Positions 1 to 7,101 of a stretch of 32,280 bases of DNA are shown here, one piece after another. The notes under the pieces are model-generated. The model worked only from the letters and a program-made list of their open reading frames with translations. It did no database searches and was not told the origin of the DNA. Numbering within the stretch: position 1 is the stretch's first letter; each line of letters begins with the position of its first letter. The DNA comes from an uncultured Oscillospiraceae bacterium. Its GTDB lineage: Bacteria > Bacillota_A > Clostridia > Oscillospirales > Oscillospiraceae. The position numbers and the translations under genes are program-made. Location: contig CAKTNU010000002.1 in the NCBI GenBank assembly GCA_934589325.1, positions 1-32,280 of the forward strand. Direction: 5' to 3'.

Positions 1-24
1 GGGCGCACCTCCCACCCACAAAGC

Positions 25-45
25 CCCGCAACGCGGGTCTTTTTC
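25..45 (+). terminator. Rho-independent terminator
   Basis: A 5-bp GC stem (CCCGC at 25-29 with GCGGG at 33-37, loop AAC) is followed by a T-rich run at 38-44. It would end transcription of a gene lying left of the window and separates it from the mobilization genes. The stem is short, so the call is moderate. Confidence 0.5.
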
Positions 46-102
46 GCCGTTCGGGTAAGGTACACATTTTCAAGAAACTCAAAATTTTAGGTGAACGCAG
101 AG

Positions 103-136
103 CCGCGAAACGCCCTTGTTTCAAGGGGTTTGGCGG
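103..136 (+). other. Candidate origin of transfer (oriT)
   Basis: An imperfect inverted repeat of about 16 bp per arm (103-118 and 122-136, loop TTT) lies directly before the mobilization genes. The outer parts CCGC/GCGG and inner parts CCCTTG/CAAGGG match, with small internal differences. Relaxases of the MOBP type usually nick next to such a repeat, and oriT is commonly just upstream of the accessory RHH gene. Both the position and the fold fit; the nic site cannot be assigned from sequence alone. An alternative reading is a regulatory operator bound by the RHH protein itself. Confidence 0.45.
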
Positions 137-157
137 TTCTTTGCGTTTGCGGAGGAG

Positions 158-583
158 ATGATAGAAATAAGCACAGAAAACGTAAAACGCATAACAGTCT
201 GGCTCAAGCCGGAGCTGTTATCCCGCATGGATGGATGGCTCGAAACTGCCAACTGTAAAAATAGAAGTGAGTTCATAAGCAAGGCTCTTAGATTTTACAT
301 GGGCTACCTTGCAACAGACGACGTCAGCTCATACGTCTGCGAGTCTGTCTCGCAAAACATTCGCGGGATGCTGACAGAGAACACGAACAGAGTCTCGAAG
401 CTCATGTTCAAGTGGAGCGTGGAGCTGAACATGATGATGCATATAGTCGCAGCACACTTCAAGGATGATGTCTCTGACCTTCGTGCTCTGCGTGGGTACT
501 CCGCGGATGAGGTCAAACGTACATACGGGAATATTTCTTTCGATACCGCGCTGGATATTCAGCGCGGCAACTCTGATGACTGA
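158..583 (+). CDS. Ribbon-helix-helix mobilization accessory protein
   Basis: 141-residue protein whose first 50 residues resemble a CopG/Arc-type ribbon-helix-helix DNA-binding domain: a short beta strand (about KRITVWLKPEL) and then two helices ending near RSEFISKALRFYMGYL. The remainder is helical and not recognised. Its stop overlaps the relaxase start by one base (TGATG), so the two are translationally coupled. Proteins of this kind bind oriT and help the relaxase nick, and may also repress the operon; that role is inferred from context. ATG 158 is preferred over an upstream TTG at 116 because GGAGGA precedes it, although the spacing is unusually short, and because the TTG start would lie inside the oriT-like hairpin. 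Confidence 0.7.
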   Translation: MIEISTENVKRITVWLKPELLSRMDGWLETANCKNRSEFISKALRFYMGYLATDDVSSYVCESVSQNIRGMLTENTNRVSKLMFKWSVELNMMMHIVAAHFKDDVSDLRALRGYSADEVKRTYGNISFDTALDIQRGNSDD

Positions 584-1506
584 TGGCTGGTGTATTTTTC
601 TCTTCGCCGTATCTCAAAGGCGAAAAGCAGTCGGCAAAGCTTGCGAACCTCACGAAGTATATTTCAACACGCGAAGGTGTTGAGCTGCTCAATGATACCG
701 ACAGCAGCTTGCCCTCGACAAAACAGCAGCAGGATTTTATATCTCGGCTGCTCAAAACATTTCCGGATACTCGTGAGATGCCGGAGTATGAAGATTACAA
801 AACAGAGCGCTCGCAGAAGAACGCAGCAGAGTTTATTTCTCAGGTGCAGGAGAACTACGGGTATCTATTGGACAAGCGTGAGAACTATGTTGACTACGTC
901 GCAAATCGCCCCAGTGTGAAGAAGCTCGGTGAGCATGGCCTGTGGAATGCAGACGGCAAAGTACCTGTACTGCAAAACGCAATCGATGAAGTGGCTCACC
1001 ATCCGGGCAATGTCTGGACACCGGTCATTGCGATACAGCGTTCAGACGCGGAACATCTCGGCTATGACTCCGCCGATAGCTGGCGTTCACTCATCTGCTC
1101 TGAGATAGACCAGATAGCTAAAGCGTATAAGATACTGCCATCACACTTGAAATGGTACGCTGCGTTCCACGAAAAGGAGCGCAGCGTACATGTGCATCTG
1201 GTCATCTTCTCGACCGATCCGAATGAAGGCTATCTCACCAAGCCTGCGATACTTGAGTTGAGGTCTGCACTCACGCGGCAGATATTCAAGGATGACTTGA
1301 AGAACATCTATGTTCAGCAGACTGCGTACAGAGACCAGCTTCAAGAGAATGCTCTGGCGGTCATGGAGTCGCTGATTCAGAAAATGCAGGATGGTGAGAT
1401 GAGCAATCCGAAGTTTGAATTACTCATCACCGAGCTTGCTGATCGTCTGCAAAATTACTCCGGTAAAAAAGTGTACCGTTATCTGCCCCGGCCACAAAAC
1501 GCATAG
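583..1506 (+). CDS. MobP3-like relaxase, N-terminal part (frameshifted)
   Basis: 307-residue product resembling Firmicutes MobP/MobL-type relaxases, which cut oriT and stay bound to the 5' end for conjugative transfer. Visible signature: a likely catalytic tyrosine in LTKYISTREGVE (Tyr26) and a three-histidine metal site, His196 plus His203 and His205 in HVHLVIF. These N-terminal parts look intact. The frame ends at TAG 1504-1506, but the next frame continues with relaxase-like sequence to 2033, so the gene appears to have lost one base in the A-run at 1496-1499. Restored, the protein would have about 483 residues. Whether the 307-residue product is active is unknown; the catalytic residues lie on it. 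Confidence 0.75.
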   Translation: MAGVFFSSPYLKGEKQSAKLANLTKYISTREGVELLNDTDSSLPSTKQQQDFISRLLKTFPDTREMPEYEDYKTERSQKNAAEFISQVQENYGYLLDKRENYVDYVANRPSVKKLGEHGLWNADGKVPVLQNAIDEVAHHPGNVWTPVIAIQRSDAEHLGYDSADSWRSLICSEIDQIAKAYKILPSHLKWYAAFHEKERSVHVHLVIFSTDPNEGYLTKPAILELRSALTRQIFKDDLKNIYVQQTAYRDQLQENALAVMESLIQKMQDGEMSNPKFELLITELADRLQNYSGKKVYRYLPRPQNA

Positions 1507-2033
1507 TCGACGCTATCGTTGATGAGCTTGCGAGCGACGAGCGTGTCGCAGAGGCGTATTCACTCTGGCAAGATATGCGCGATGAGGTATTCAGTTTTTA
1601 CTCGAAAGCGAAACCCGCACGTGTGCCGCTCTCTCAGCAGAAAGAGTTTAAGCCCGTGCGCAATATGGTCATCCGTAAGGTCGTACAGGTGATGGAGCAA
1701 TTGCAATCCGAAAAAGTCGAGTGCAACGATGAATGGTCACAGACTGTACCAGAACCGAAAGTAGTCGCAGAAAATTCAGCTCCGGCCTCGACTCGCAGCA
1801 TTCCACCAACACCGGAGCACCGTGCCCCACCACCCGAATCCGTCTCTGCCTGTATGATTCGCATGCTGCACCACATGGGAAATATCTTTCGGGATAACGT
1901 CAGTGCTTCCGGTTACCGCGGCTTGCAGCTTGATAGGAAGCGGCGCAAAGAATTGCAGGAATGGAAGGTTGCGCTCGGCCACCGCGAGGGCGACCATGAG
2001 GATCATGCGAATTATCCCACACAGTCATATTAG
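1497..2033 (+). pseudogene. Relaxase C-terminal part, displaced to another frame
   Basis: From about 1497 the frame one base back is open to TAG 2033 and reads IVDAIVDELASDERVAEAY, then VPLSQQKEFKPVRNMVIRK, which joins smoothly to the end of the upstream frame (KKVYRYLPRPQ). There is no good start or ribosome site at the first ATG (1575), so this is best seen as the C-terminal 175 or so residues of the same relaxase. The last 90 residues are Pro/Ser-rich then basic, a typical variable tail. Possible causes are a true inactivating deletion, a sequencing error in the A-run, or ribosomal slippage; the slip site CAAAAC is not a canonical -1 heptamer. Confidence 0.65.
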
Positions 2034-2044
2034 GAGGAACTTAT

Positions 2045-2248
2045 TTGAACAAAACAAAATATACAAATTACGACGACCTGCCGTTGATGTTGTCCGTACC
2101 GGATGTGGCATCCGTCCTCGGCATATCCCGTGCGGGTGCGTATGAACTTGTGCGCAGCGACGGCTTTCCGGCGCTGCGTATCGGGTCTCGCATCGTCGTT
2201 CCAAAAGAAAAATTTATAGATTGGATAAACATAAATACGGGTGCTTAA
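2045..2248 (+). CDS. Excisionase-like HTH protein
   Basis: 67-residue protein with an excisionase/MerR-like winged-helix fold: LSVPDVASVLGISRAGAYEL forms the helix-turn-helix and the tail reads RIGSRIVVPKEKFIDWI, the hallmark of the helix_turn_helix_17 (excisionase) family. Such proteins bend DNA at the element ends and direct the integrase towards excision. It begins with TTG at 2045, seven bases after a strong AGGAGG (2032-2037). It lies about 100 bp before the integrase, the usual xis-int order. The call as Xis is from family and context; some members are merely transcription regulators. Confidence 0.75.
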   Translation: MNKTKYTNYDDLPLMLSVPDVASVLGISRAGAYELVRSDGFPALRIGSRIVVPKEKFIDWININTGA

Positions 2249-2347
2249 AATTTGCGCCGCAATAAACAATGAAAAAGCCCTAAAAGTTTCTATAGCTATT
2301 TCGGAGAACTTGTGGTATTTGTGTTTGCTGCGAAAGGGGATGAAAAT

Positions 2348-3505
2348 ATGGCAAAGAAAAGAGCCAACGGCGAGGGCAGTATCCGTAAGCGCAGCGACGG
2401 TCGCTGGGAAGGACGATACACCGCTGGGCGGAATCCTACGACCGGCAAGCCGATATACAAAAATGTTCTCGGCAAAACTCAGACCGAGGTAAAAGAAAAA
2501 CTCAAAGTTGCGTTAGCGGAGTGCGAGAAAATCGACGTGTACAAATCCGCACAGTACACTGTCGGCGAATGGATGGACGTATGGTTTGAAAACTACGCGG
2601 CGATCAAAGTCCGACCATCGTCGCACCAGACGTACAAAGGATATATCGAGCACCATATCAAGCCGCATATCGGCAGCATACCGCTCAGCAAACTGACTAC
2701 ACTTGACCTGCAGAAGCTGTACAAAAAGCTGATGAAGTCAGGACGCGTCGAGCGTATCGAAGCGAAGAAGCAGCCAAAGAGGCTGAGCGCCAAAACTGTG
2801 CGCAATCTGAATCAAATCATCTCGTCGGCAATGGATATGGCAATCGAGCAGAAACTCATCGCCATAAATCCAACGAACAAGTGTGCTCTTCCGAAAATAG
2901 AGCACCGCGAGATGAACACTTTGACACAGGATCAGCTCACAGCATTCCTCGCGGAAGCACGACGGTCAGGCGTGTATGAAATGTACTACACAGAGCTTGC
3001 GACAGGACTGCGGCGCGGTGAGCTCCTCGGACTGAAATGGGGTGACATAGATTTCAAAGATAATGTCATCCGCGTCCGCCGACAGGTGGCGCGGATAGAC
3101 GGCAATGTAGTCGAGGCCCCGCTGAAAACCAAGAACGCTTATCGCTGCGTGGCGATAACGCAGGACGTGGCAGCTATGCTGAAGCAAAAGAAAGCCGACG
3201 ACAACGGCAGGAGCGAATATGTGTTCAGCTCCGAGACTGGCGGGCCGATCTCACCGGACAGCGTACTGAATATGCTGCACCGGGTACTTGACCGTGCGGG
3301 ACTGCCAAGACTTCGCTTCCACGATCTTCGACACACGTTCGCGACCCTGGCTTTGCAGAACGGTGTGGACATCAAAACGGTTTCCGGGATGCTCGGTCAC
3401 TACTCCGCTGGCTTCACACTCGACACATACACCCACGTCACAACGCTTGCGCAGACCAAAGCTGCAGAGACGATGGGAGGATTACTTGCTAATGCTGTGA
3501 GGTAG
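2348..3505 (+). CDS. int: Tyrosine site-specific integrase
   Basis: 385-residue integrase that recombines attP/attB and attL/attR. The N-terminus (GEGSIRKRSDGRWEGRYT) is an AP2-like arm-binding domain, residues about 48-180 are the SAM-like core-binding domain, and about 190-375 the catalytic domain. All active-site residues are visible: Arg222 (TGLRRGE), Lys260/262, His325 and Arg328 (HDLRHTFAT), His351 (LGH) and the nucleophile Tyr361 (DTYTHV). Start at 2348 is chosen because a GGGG-rich ribosome site lies 8 bases upstream; an in-frame ATG at 2312 has none. It points at the initiator tRNA 240 bp away, the likely attachment target. The gene appears intact. Confidence 0.95.
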   Translation: MAKKRANGEGSIRKRSDGRWEGRYTAGRNPTTGKPIYKNVLGKTQTEVKEKLKVALAECEKIDVYKSAQYTVGEWMDVWFENYAAIKVRPSSHQTYKGYIEHHIKPHIGSIPLSKLTTLDLQKLYKKLMKSGRVERIEAKKQPKRLSAKTVRNLNQIISSAMDMAIEQKLIAINPTNKCALPKIEHREMNTLTQDQLTAFLAEARRSGVYEMYYTELATGLRRGELLGLKWGDIDFKDNVIRVRRQVARIDGNVVEAPLKTKNAYRCVAITQDVAAMLKQKKADDNGRSEYVFSSETGGPISPDSVLNMLHRVLDRAGLPRLRFHDLRHTFATLALQNGVDIKTVSGMLGHYSAGFTLDTYTHVTTLAQTKAAETMGGLLANAVR

Positions 3506-3620
3506 AACGCAGAGAAAAAATATGCAGAGCGGGTACAAATTGCTCTGCATCTAAGTTTTCTCAAAAAACTTTGCCGCCGCAGTTTTACCCGCAATTACCC
3601 CAACAAATCCTTTCCCGTCC

Positions 3621-3659
3621 TATCCGCTGATATCCGCATTTGGGTCACGGTATGGGTCA
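3621..3659 (+). repeat. Short direct repeats near the element end
   Basis: Two pairs of direct repeats lie between the integrase gene and the tRNA: TATCCGC at 3621-3627 and 3631-3637 (10-bp period) and TGGGTCA at 3641-3647 and 3653-3659 (12-bp period). Spacing near one helical turn and position next to the presumed att core suggest arm-type integrase or excisionase binding sites. This is inference from location. Confidence 0.4.
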
Positions 3660-3709
3660 GAGCGATTTTGACGAAAATTGGTTGAACTTTTCAAGCCAAT
3701 AAGTGCAGA

Positions 3710-3743
3710 AAAAGTCCTGAAATCTTACGATTTCAGGACTTTT
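3710..3743 (-). terminator. Terminator of the tRNA-Met gene
   Basis: A perfect 15-bp inverted repeat (3710-3724 with 3729-3743, loop of 4) begins one base after the tRNA CCA end. Read on the minus strand it ends in a T run; A/T runs on both sides make it usable in either direction, so it may also stop integrase transcription before it enters the tRNA antisense. Confidence 0.8.
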
Positions 3744-3744
3744 G

Positions 3745-3820
<76 letters not shown>

Positions 3821-3839
3821 ATATTCATTTAGCTTATAT

Positions 3840-3868
3840 ATAATAGCATGTGTACGGCAGTATGTCAA
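3840..3868 (-). promoter_or_regulatory. Promoter of the tRNA-Met gene
   Basis: On the minus strand a perfect -35 TTGACA (3863-3868) stands 17 bases before -10 TATTAT (3840-3845), about 20 bases upstream of the tRNA 5' end. The strength fits a stable RNA gene. Confidence 0.8.
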
Positions 3869-4058
3869 GGATTATTTTTTGAATCTCGGCGGCGTATTTT
3901 GCCGGTTCATGGCAGAAAGCGTGCCGACAGTGCACAGGACGGATCAAATATGGCAGCGGAACGACGGGATCATGGATGAAAGGGGCTGTGCGTCATGCGG
4001 CTCTCCGCATAATCCCGAGAAGAGACAAGCACATGAAAATACGGTCTCGGCTGCGGTG
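3869..4058. other. Intergenic stretch with no recognised gene
   Basis: Between the tRNA promoter and the hairpin at 4059 there is no ORF with a ribosome site and coding character. An open frame with CxxC spacing begins at ATG 3974 but has no Shine-Dalgarno sequence and ends inside the hairpin, so it is not called. Confidence 0.4.
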
Positions 4059-4113
4059 AAAGTGCCGCTGTGGATCCGGCTTTTATCATTAGCCGGTGTC
4101 CACAGCGGCACTT
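4059..4113. terminator. Long hairpin terminator, bidirectional
   Basis: A near-perfect inverted repeat of about 22 bp (4059-4080 with 4092-4113, one bulged base, loop of 11). It lies 60 bp past the end of the CNNM/CBS operon, which is read leftwards. The T run is better on the plus strand (TTTATTTT) than on the minus strand, so termination of the leftward operon is likely but not certain. Confidence 0.55.
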
Positions 4114-4172
4114 TATTTTGAGTCAGCAGCCGCTCTGCTGCAATGGCGCGATGCAAGCGGCAGCCGCGAAGA

Positions 4173-5438
4173 TCATTTATCTTCCTCGGGAGTGACCTTT
4201 ACAAGCACGCGCTCGACACGACGGCCGTCCATTGACAGCACAGTGACGGTAAGATTCCTGTACGTAAAGCTGTCGCCCTCCTTGGGGAAGCCGCCGAACA
4301 TCTCAAGCGTCCAGCCGCCGACGGTGTTGCTCTCGGCATCGACATCGTCCTCATCGAGGCCTACGAGCTCGAGAAAATCGGAGAGGATCATTGCGCCGTC
4401 GAGTTCGTATTCGCTCTCCTCGCGCTGCACGACTTCCTGCTCGACTACATCGCTCTCGTCCCAGATGTCTCCGACTATCTGCTCGAGCACGTCTTCCATC
4501 GACACAACACCCAGCGTGCCGCCGTATTCATCGGACACGATAGCGAGGTGCTGCTTCGCCTTGCGCAGGGTATTGAGCACTGCAGGCAGCTTCATAGTCT
4601 TATACACATAGCATGGCGGCATCAGGAGCTTGCGGATATCGGCGCGGCCGTCGTCCGTGAGTGCTTTGAGGAAGTGATTAAGGTACAGTATTCCGATGAT
4701 GTTGTCTATGCTGCCCTCGTAAACGGGCAGCCGCGTAAATGGCGCATCCTCAACGATGGAAAGAATATCATCCCAATCGTCTTCAATATCTATTGCCTGC
4801 ACGTCGACGCGGGCGGTCATGACCTCAAGCGCAGAGGTCTCAGAGAAGTCTATAGCGGCCTGAACGAGCTCGGACTGATCCTCGTCCAGCACATCCTCGT
4901 CCTCGGCGGTCTCGATTATCGACTGGAGCTCTTCAACGGCTTCGTCGGAATCATCGTCCGACTGCTCGGGCTTCATGCCCATGGTGATGAGCTTTATGAG
5001 CGACACGACCAGCCACACCAACGGGTAGAAAATTATCATCATTGCCCGCACGATGTAGGAGTTTTTCAGAGACACGCGGTTGGCGTTCTTTTTTGCGCTT
5101 ATTTTCGGCATGGTCTCGCCGAAGATAATGACAAGCACCGTAAGAATGACCGTAGCGAGCCATGTATATTCGTCCCCGCCGGTTATAAGGATGACTGCGA
5201 CGGAAGCGAGCGACGAGGCGCCGATGTTTGCAAGATTGTTGCCGATAAGTATCGCGCTGAGCGCGTCGTCAAAATGCTCTGTGATATACACGGCGACTTT
5301 GGCGCGCTTGGACCCGTCGTCCCGGGCGTTCTCAAGGCGCATCACGTTGCACGAAGAGAAGGCCATTTCAGATGCGGAGCAGAAATTGGACAGGCAAAGG
5401 CACAGGAAAATGCCGACAAAAACAATCACACTGCTCAT
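4173..5438 (-). CDS. CNNM/CBS-domain membrane protein (CorC/HlyC-like), copy 2
   Basis: 421-residue inner-membrane protein of the hemolysin-C/CorC family (CNNM transmembrane domain, formerly DUF21, followed by a CBS pair and the C-terminal transporter-associated domain). Membrane helices lie near 1-20, 62-84, 92-106 and 130-152, with the family motif FGETMPKISAKK at 106-117. The CBS pair is about 205-325 (RLPVYEGSIDNIIGIL; SDEYGGTLGVVSMEDVLEQIVG) and the CorC domain about 345-415. Relatives handle Mg2+/Co2+ efflux or resistance; the ion here is not known. Its ATG overlaps the stop of the upstream paralogue by four bases (ATGA), so both come from one transcript, and the two share the same domain order and several near-identical segments. 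Confidence 0.9.
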   Translation of the reverse strand: MSSVIVFVGIFLCLCLSNFCSASEMAFSSCNVMRLENARDDGSKRAKVAVYITEHFDDALSAILIGNNLANIGASSLASVAVILITGGDEYTWLATVILTVLVIIFGETMPKISAKKNANRVSLKNSYIVRAMMIIFYPLVWLVVSLIKLITMGMKPEQSDDDSDEAVEELQSIIETAEDEDVLDEDQSELVQAAIDFSETSALEVMTARVDVQAIDIEDDWDDILSIVEDAPFTRLPVYEGSIDNIIGILYLNHFLKALTDDGRADIRKLLMPPCYVYKTMKLPAVLNTLRKAKQHLAIVSDEYGGTLGVVSMEDVLEQIVGDIWDESDVVEQEVVQREESEYELDGAMILSDFLELVGLDEDDVDAESNTVGGWTLEMFGGFPKEGDSFTYRNLTVTVLSMDGRRVERVLVKVTPEEDK

Positions 5439-6751
5439 TGTGCCTCGCCTCCCTTCTCTTCGGGCTCAAGCGAGACTCTGAGCTTGAGTATGCGGTTATG
5501 CTCCATCTCCGTGACCGTGACCTTGAGTCCGTGATACTCAAAGCTCGCCCCGGTCTTGGGGATAGCGGCGAACTGCTCGTAGGCCCACTCGCCCATGAGC
5601 GTATTTATAAGCTCCTCGTTTTCCTCCGGGTCTTCAAAGCCGAACAGCTCAAACACGTCGCTGACAGACTGATCCGCGTCGACCATATAGCTGCCGTCAG
5701 GAAGCTCGATGACGGGCTCTTCCACGACATCCTCCTCGTCCCAGATCTCGCCTACCAGCTCCTCAAGAATATCCTCCACGGTGACGATCCCCAGTGTGCC
5801 GCCGTAATTGTCCGTGACGACAGCCATGTTCAGCTTGCGCTTGGACATGACGGGCAGCAGCTCGTCGATATTCATGCTGTGGTGGACAAAGAAAGCCTCG
5901 TCAAGCAGGGGACGGATGTCCAGATCGTTGCCCTGACGCAGATACGCCTTGATGAACCGGCGTATCTGGAGAATACCGATTATATTATCTATACTGCCCT
6001 CATACACAGGCAGACGGCTGTGGGGCTGATCCTTGATATAGGCCAATATTTCCTCGTGGCTGCTGGCGATATCCACCGCTGCAAGATCCACCCTCGGTGT
6101 CAGCACGCTTTCTACCGTGACGTCGCCAAATTGGAGCGCAGATGATATCAGGTCGCCCTGCTCCTCATCGAGACTGCCTTCCTCGGTCATGTCCTCGATG
6201 ATGTCATATATCTCATCCTCGGTCATGGATGTCTCGCCGTCACCCGGGGTGAGTTTTGCCGCCGCCTGACCGATCTTCGTGAGCAGCTTTGACAGCGGGG
6301 CAAACAGCTTCATGAAGAACACCAGCACGCCCGAGCAGCGTTTTGCAAAGCGCTCGCTGTATTTTTTCGCGATGCTCTTGGGCAGCATTTCACCCGCGAA
6401 GAACACGACAATGGTCGTGACTATAGTGCTCACCGACACCGCGCTCAGCCCCCACATACGCGTGACCGCGACGGTGACGAGGGAGGCCGTGGCGATATGT
6501 ACGATGTTCGTGCATATCAGCAGGGTGCTGATGGCCATATCAAAATTATCCAGTACATACATTGCTCTTTTTGCGCCGGCCTCACCGCGCTCGGCGGCGA
6601 CCTTTATCTTGTTGCGTGACGCGGAGGCAAAAGCCGTCTCGGTCACGGCGAAAAACATTGCGCAGAAGAGCAGCAAAATCGCGATTATCCATGGTGTGAG
6701 CTCCGGCGAAGCCTGAGCTGCAGCTTCCGACAATCGACTGCCGTCATCCAT
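5435..6751 (-). CDS. CNNM/CBS-domain membrane protein (CorC/HlyC-like), copy 1
   Basis: 438-residue paralogue of the gene downstream. Membrane helices are near 20-40, 72-96, 104-120 and 138-155; the motif AGEMLPKSIAKKY is at 119-131; the CBS pair spans about 215-335 and the CorC domain about 350-430. The segment RLPVYEGSIDNIIGIL is identical to the other copy. A negatively charged N-terminus precedes helix 1. ATG 6751 is the first possible start because an in-frame TAA lies just before it; AAGGAG is 13 bases upstream, rather far. A good promoter stands 40 bp upstream. The two proteins may form a heteromeric CNNM transporter, since family members work as dimers; this is inference. Confidence 0.9.
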   Translation of the reverse strand: MDDGSRLSEAAAQASPELTPWIIAILLLFCAMFFAVTETAFASASRNKIKVAAERGEAGAKRAMYVLDNFDMAISTLLICTNIVHIATASLVTVAVTRMWGLSAVSVSTIVTTIVVFFAGEMLPKSIAKKYSERFAKRCSGVLVFFMKLFAPLSKLLTKIGQAAAKLTPGDGETSMTEDEIYDIIEDMTEEGSLDEEQGDLISSALQFGDVTVESVLTPRVDLAAVDIASSHEEILAYIKDQPHSRLPVYEGSIDNIIGILQIRRFIKAYLRQGNDLDIRPLLDEAFFVHHSMNIDELLPVMSKRKLNMAVVTDNYGGTLGIVTVEDILEELVGEIWDEEDVVEEPVIELPDGSYMVDADQSVSDVFELFGFEDPEENEELINTLMGEWAYEQFAAIPKTGASFEYHGLKVTVTEMEHNRILKLRVSLEPEEKGGEAQ

Positions 6752-6790
6752 TTAGGACATACAACTCCTTTTGTTATAAAATTACGAACT

Positions 6791-6819
6791 AGTATATCAT
6801 GTTCTCCTGTCCGCGTCAA
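6791..6819 (-). promoter_or_regulatory. Promoter of the CNNM/CBS operon
   Basis: Minus-strand -35 TTGACG (6814-6819), 17-base spacer, -10 TATACT (6791-6796). It is 40 bp upstream of the first gene. No metal-responsive riboswitch was recognised in the short leader. Confidence 0.7.
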
Positions 6820-6893
6820 CTTCCAGCATGCGGTTTAATAATATTTTATGGATAATTTTATACATCCCCGGTGCGCAATTATGCCTGTGCCTA

Positions 6894-6922
6894 TTGTGTT
6901 TTCTAGGGGAATGAGCTAGAAT
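6894..6922 (+). promoter_or_regulatory. Likely promoter of the M16 peptidase transcript
   Basis: TTGTGT (6894-6899), 17-base spacer, TAGAAT (6917-6922). The -35 is weak and the -10 good. It predicts a transcript start near 6929 and an untranslated leader of about 170 nt. Confidence 0.45.
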
Positions 6923-6928
6923 GAGTCG

Positions 6929-7101
6929 TCAGTTCAGACCGGATGTCTGTCCGCGTCTGGGAAAGTCCGGGCGAAAAGCCGCATGAGAATATGCAGCGGT
7001 ATGCGGCACCGCCGGCACTGCGGATACTCCGGAAGAGCTGATGAAGGGCCGCAAGTGCCGCAGAAAATTTTCAAAAACGCTGTAATAAAGCGAGGATAAG
7101 C
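6929..7101 (+). promoter_or_regulatory. Folded 5' leader of the M16 peptidase gene, class unknown
   Basis: The leader is GC-rich and full of pairing segments: CAGAC 6935-6939 with GTCTG 6945-6949; GCCGCAT 6978-6984 with ATGCGGC 7001-7007; GCACTGCGG 7015-7023 with CCGCAAGTGC 7049-7058. No intrinsic terminator precedes the gene, so control, if any, may be at translation. It does not match the consensus of T-box, SAM, cobalamin, c-di-GMP, ZTP or fluoride elements as far as can be judged by eye. It could be a cis-regulatory RNA or simply a structured untranslated region. Confidence 0.4.

Noticed and set aside
1490..1506. Programmed -1 frameshift in the relaxase
   Set aside because: CAAAAC is not a canonical slippery heptamer and no clear downstream stimulatory hairpin was seen; a deletion or read error is simpler.
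3974..4121. Short ORF with CASCGS near the start
   Set aside because: No ribosome site, no coding bias, and its end lies in a terminator hairpin.
6921..6986. A 21-codon ORF in the M16 leader (starts MSRQFRPD)
   Set aside because: Its ATG overlaps the predicted -10 box and it has no ribosome site.
7036..7066. CTGATGA followed by GAAAA, resembling a hammerhead ribozyme core
   Set aside because: The segments that should form stems I to III do not pair in the right places, and no cleavage triplet is positioned correctly.
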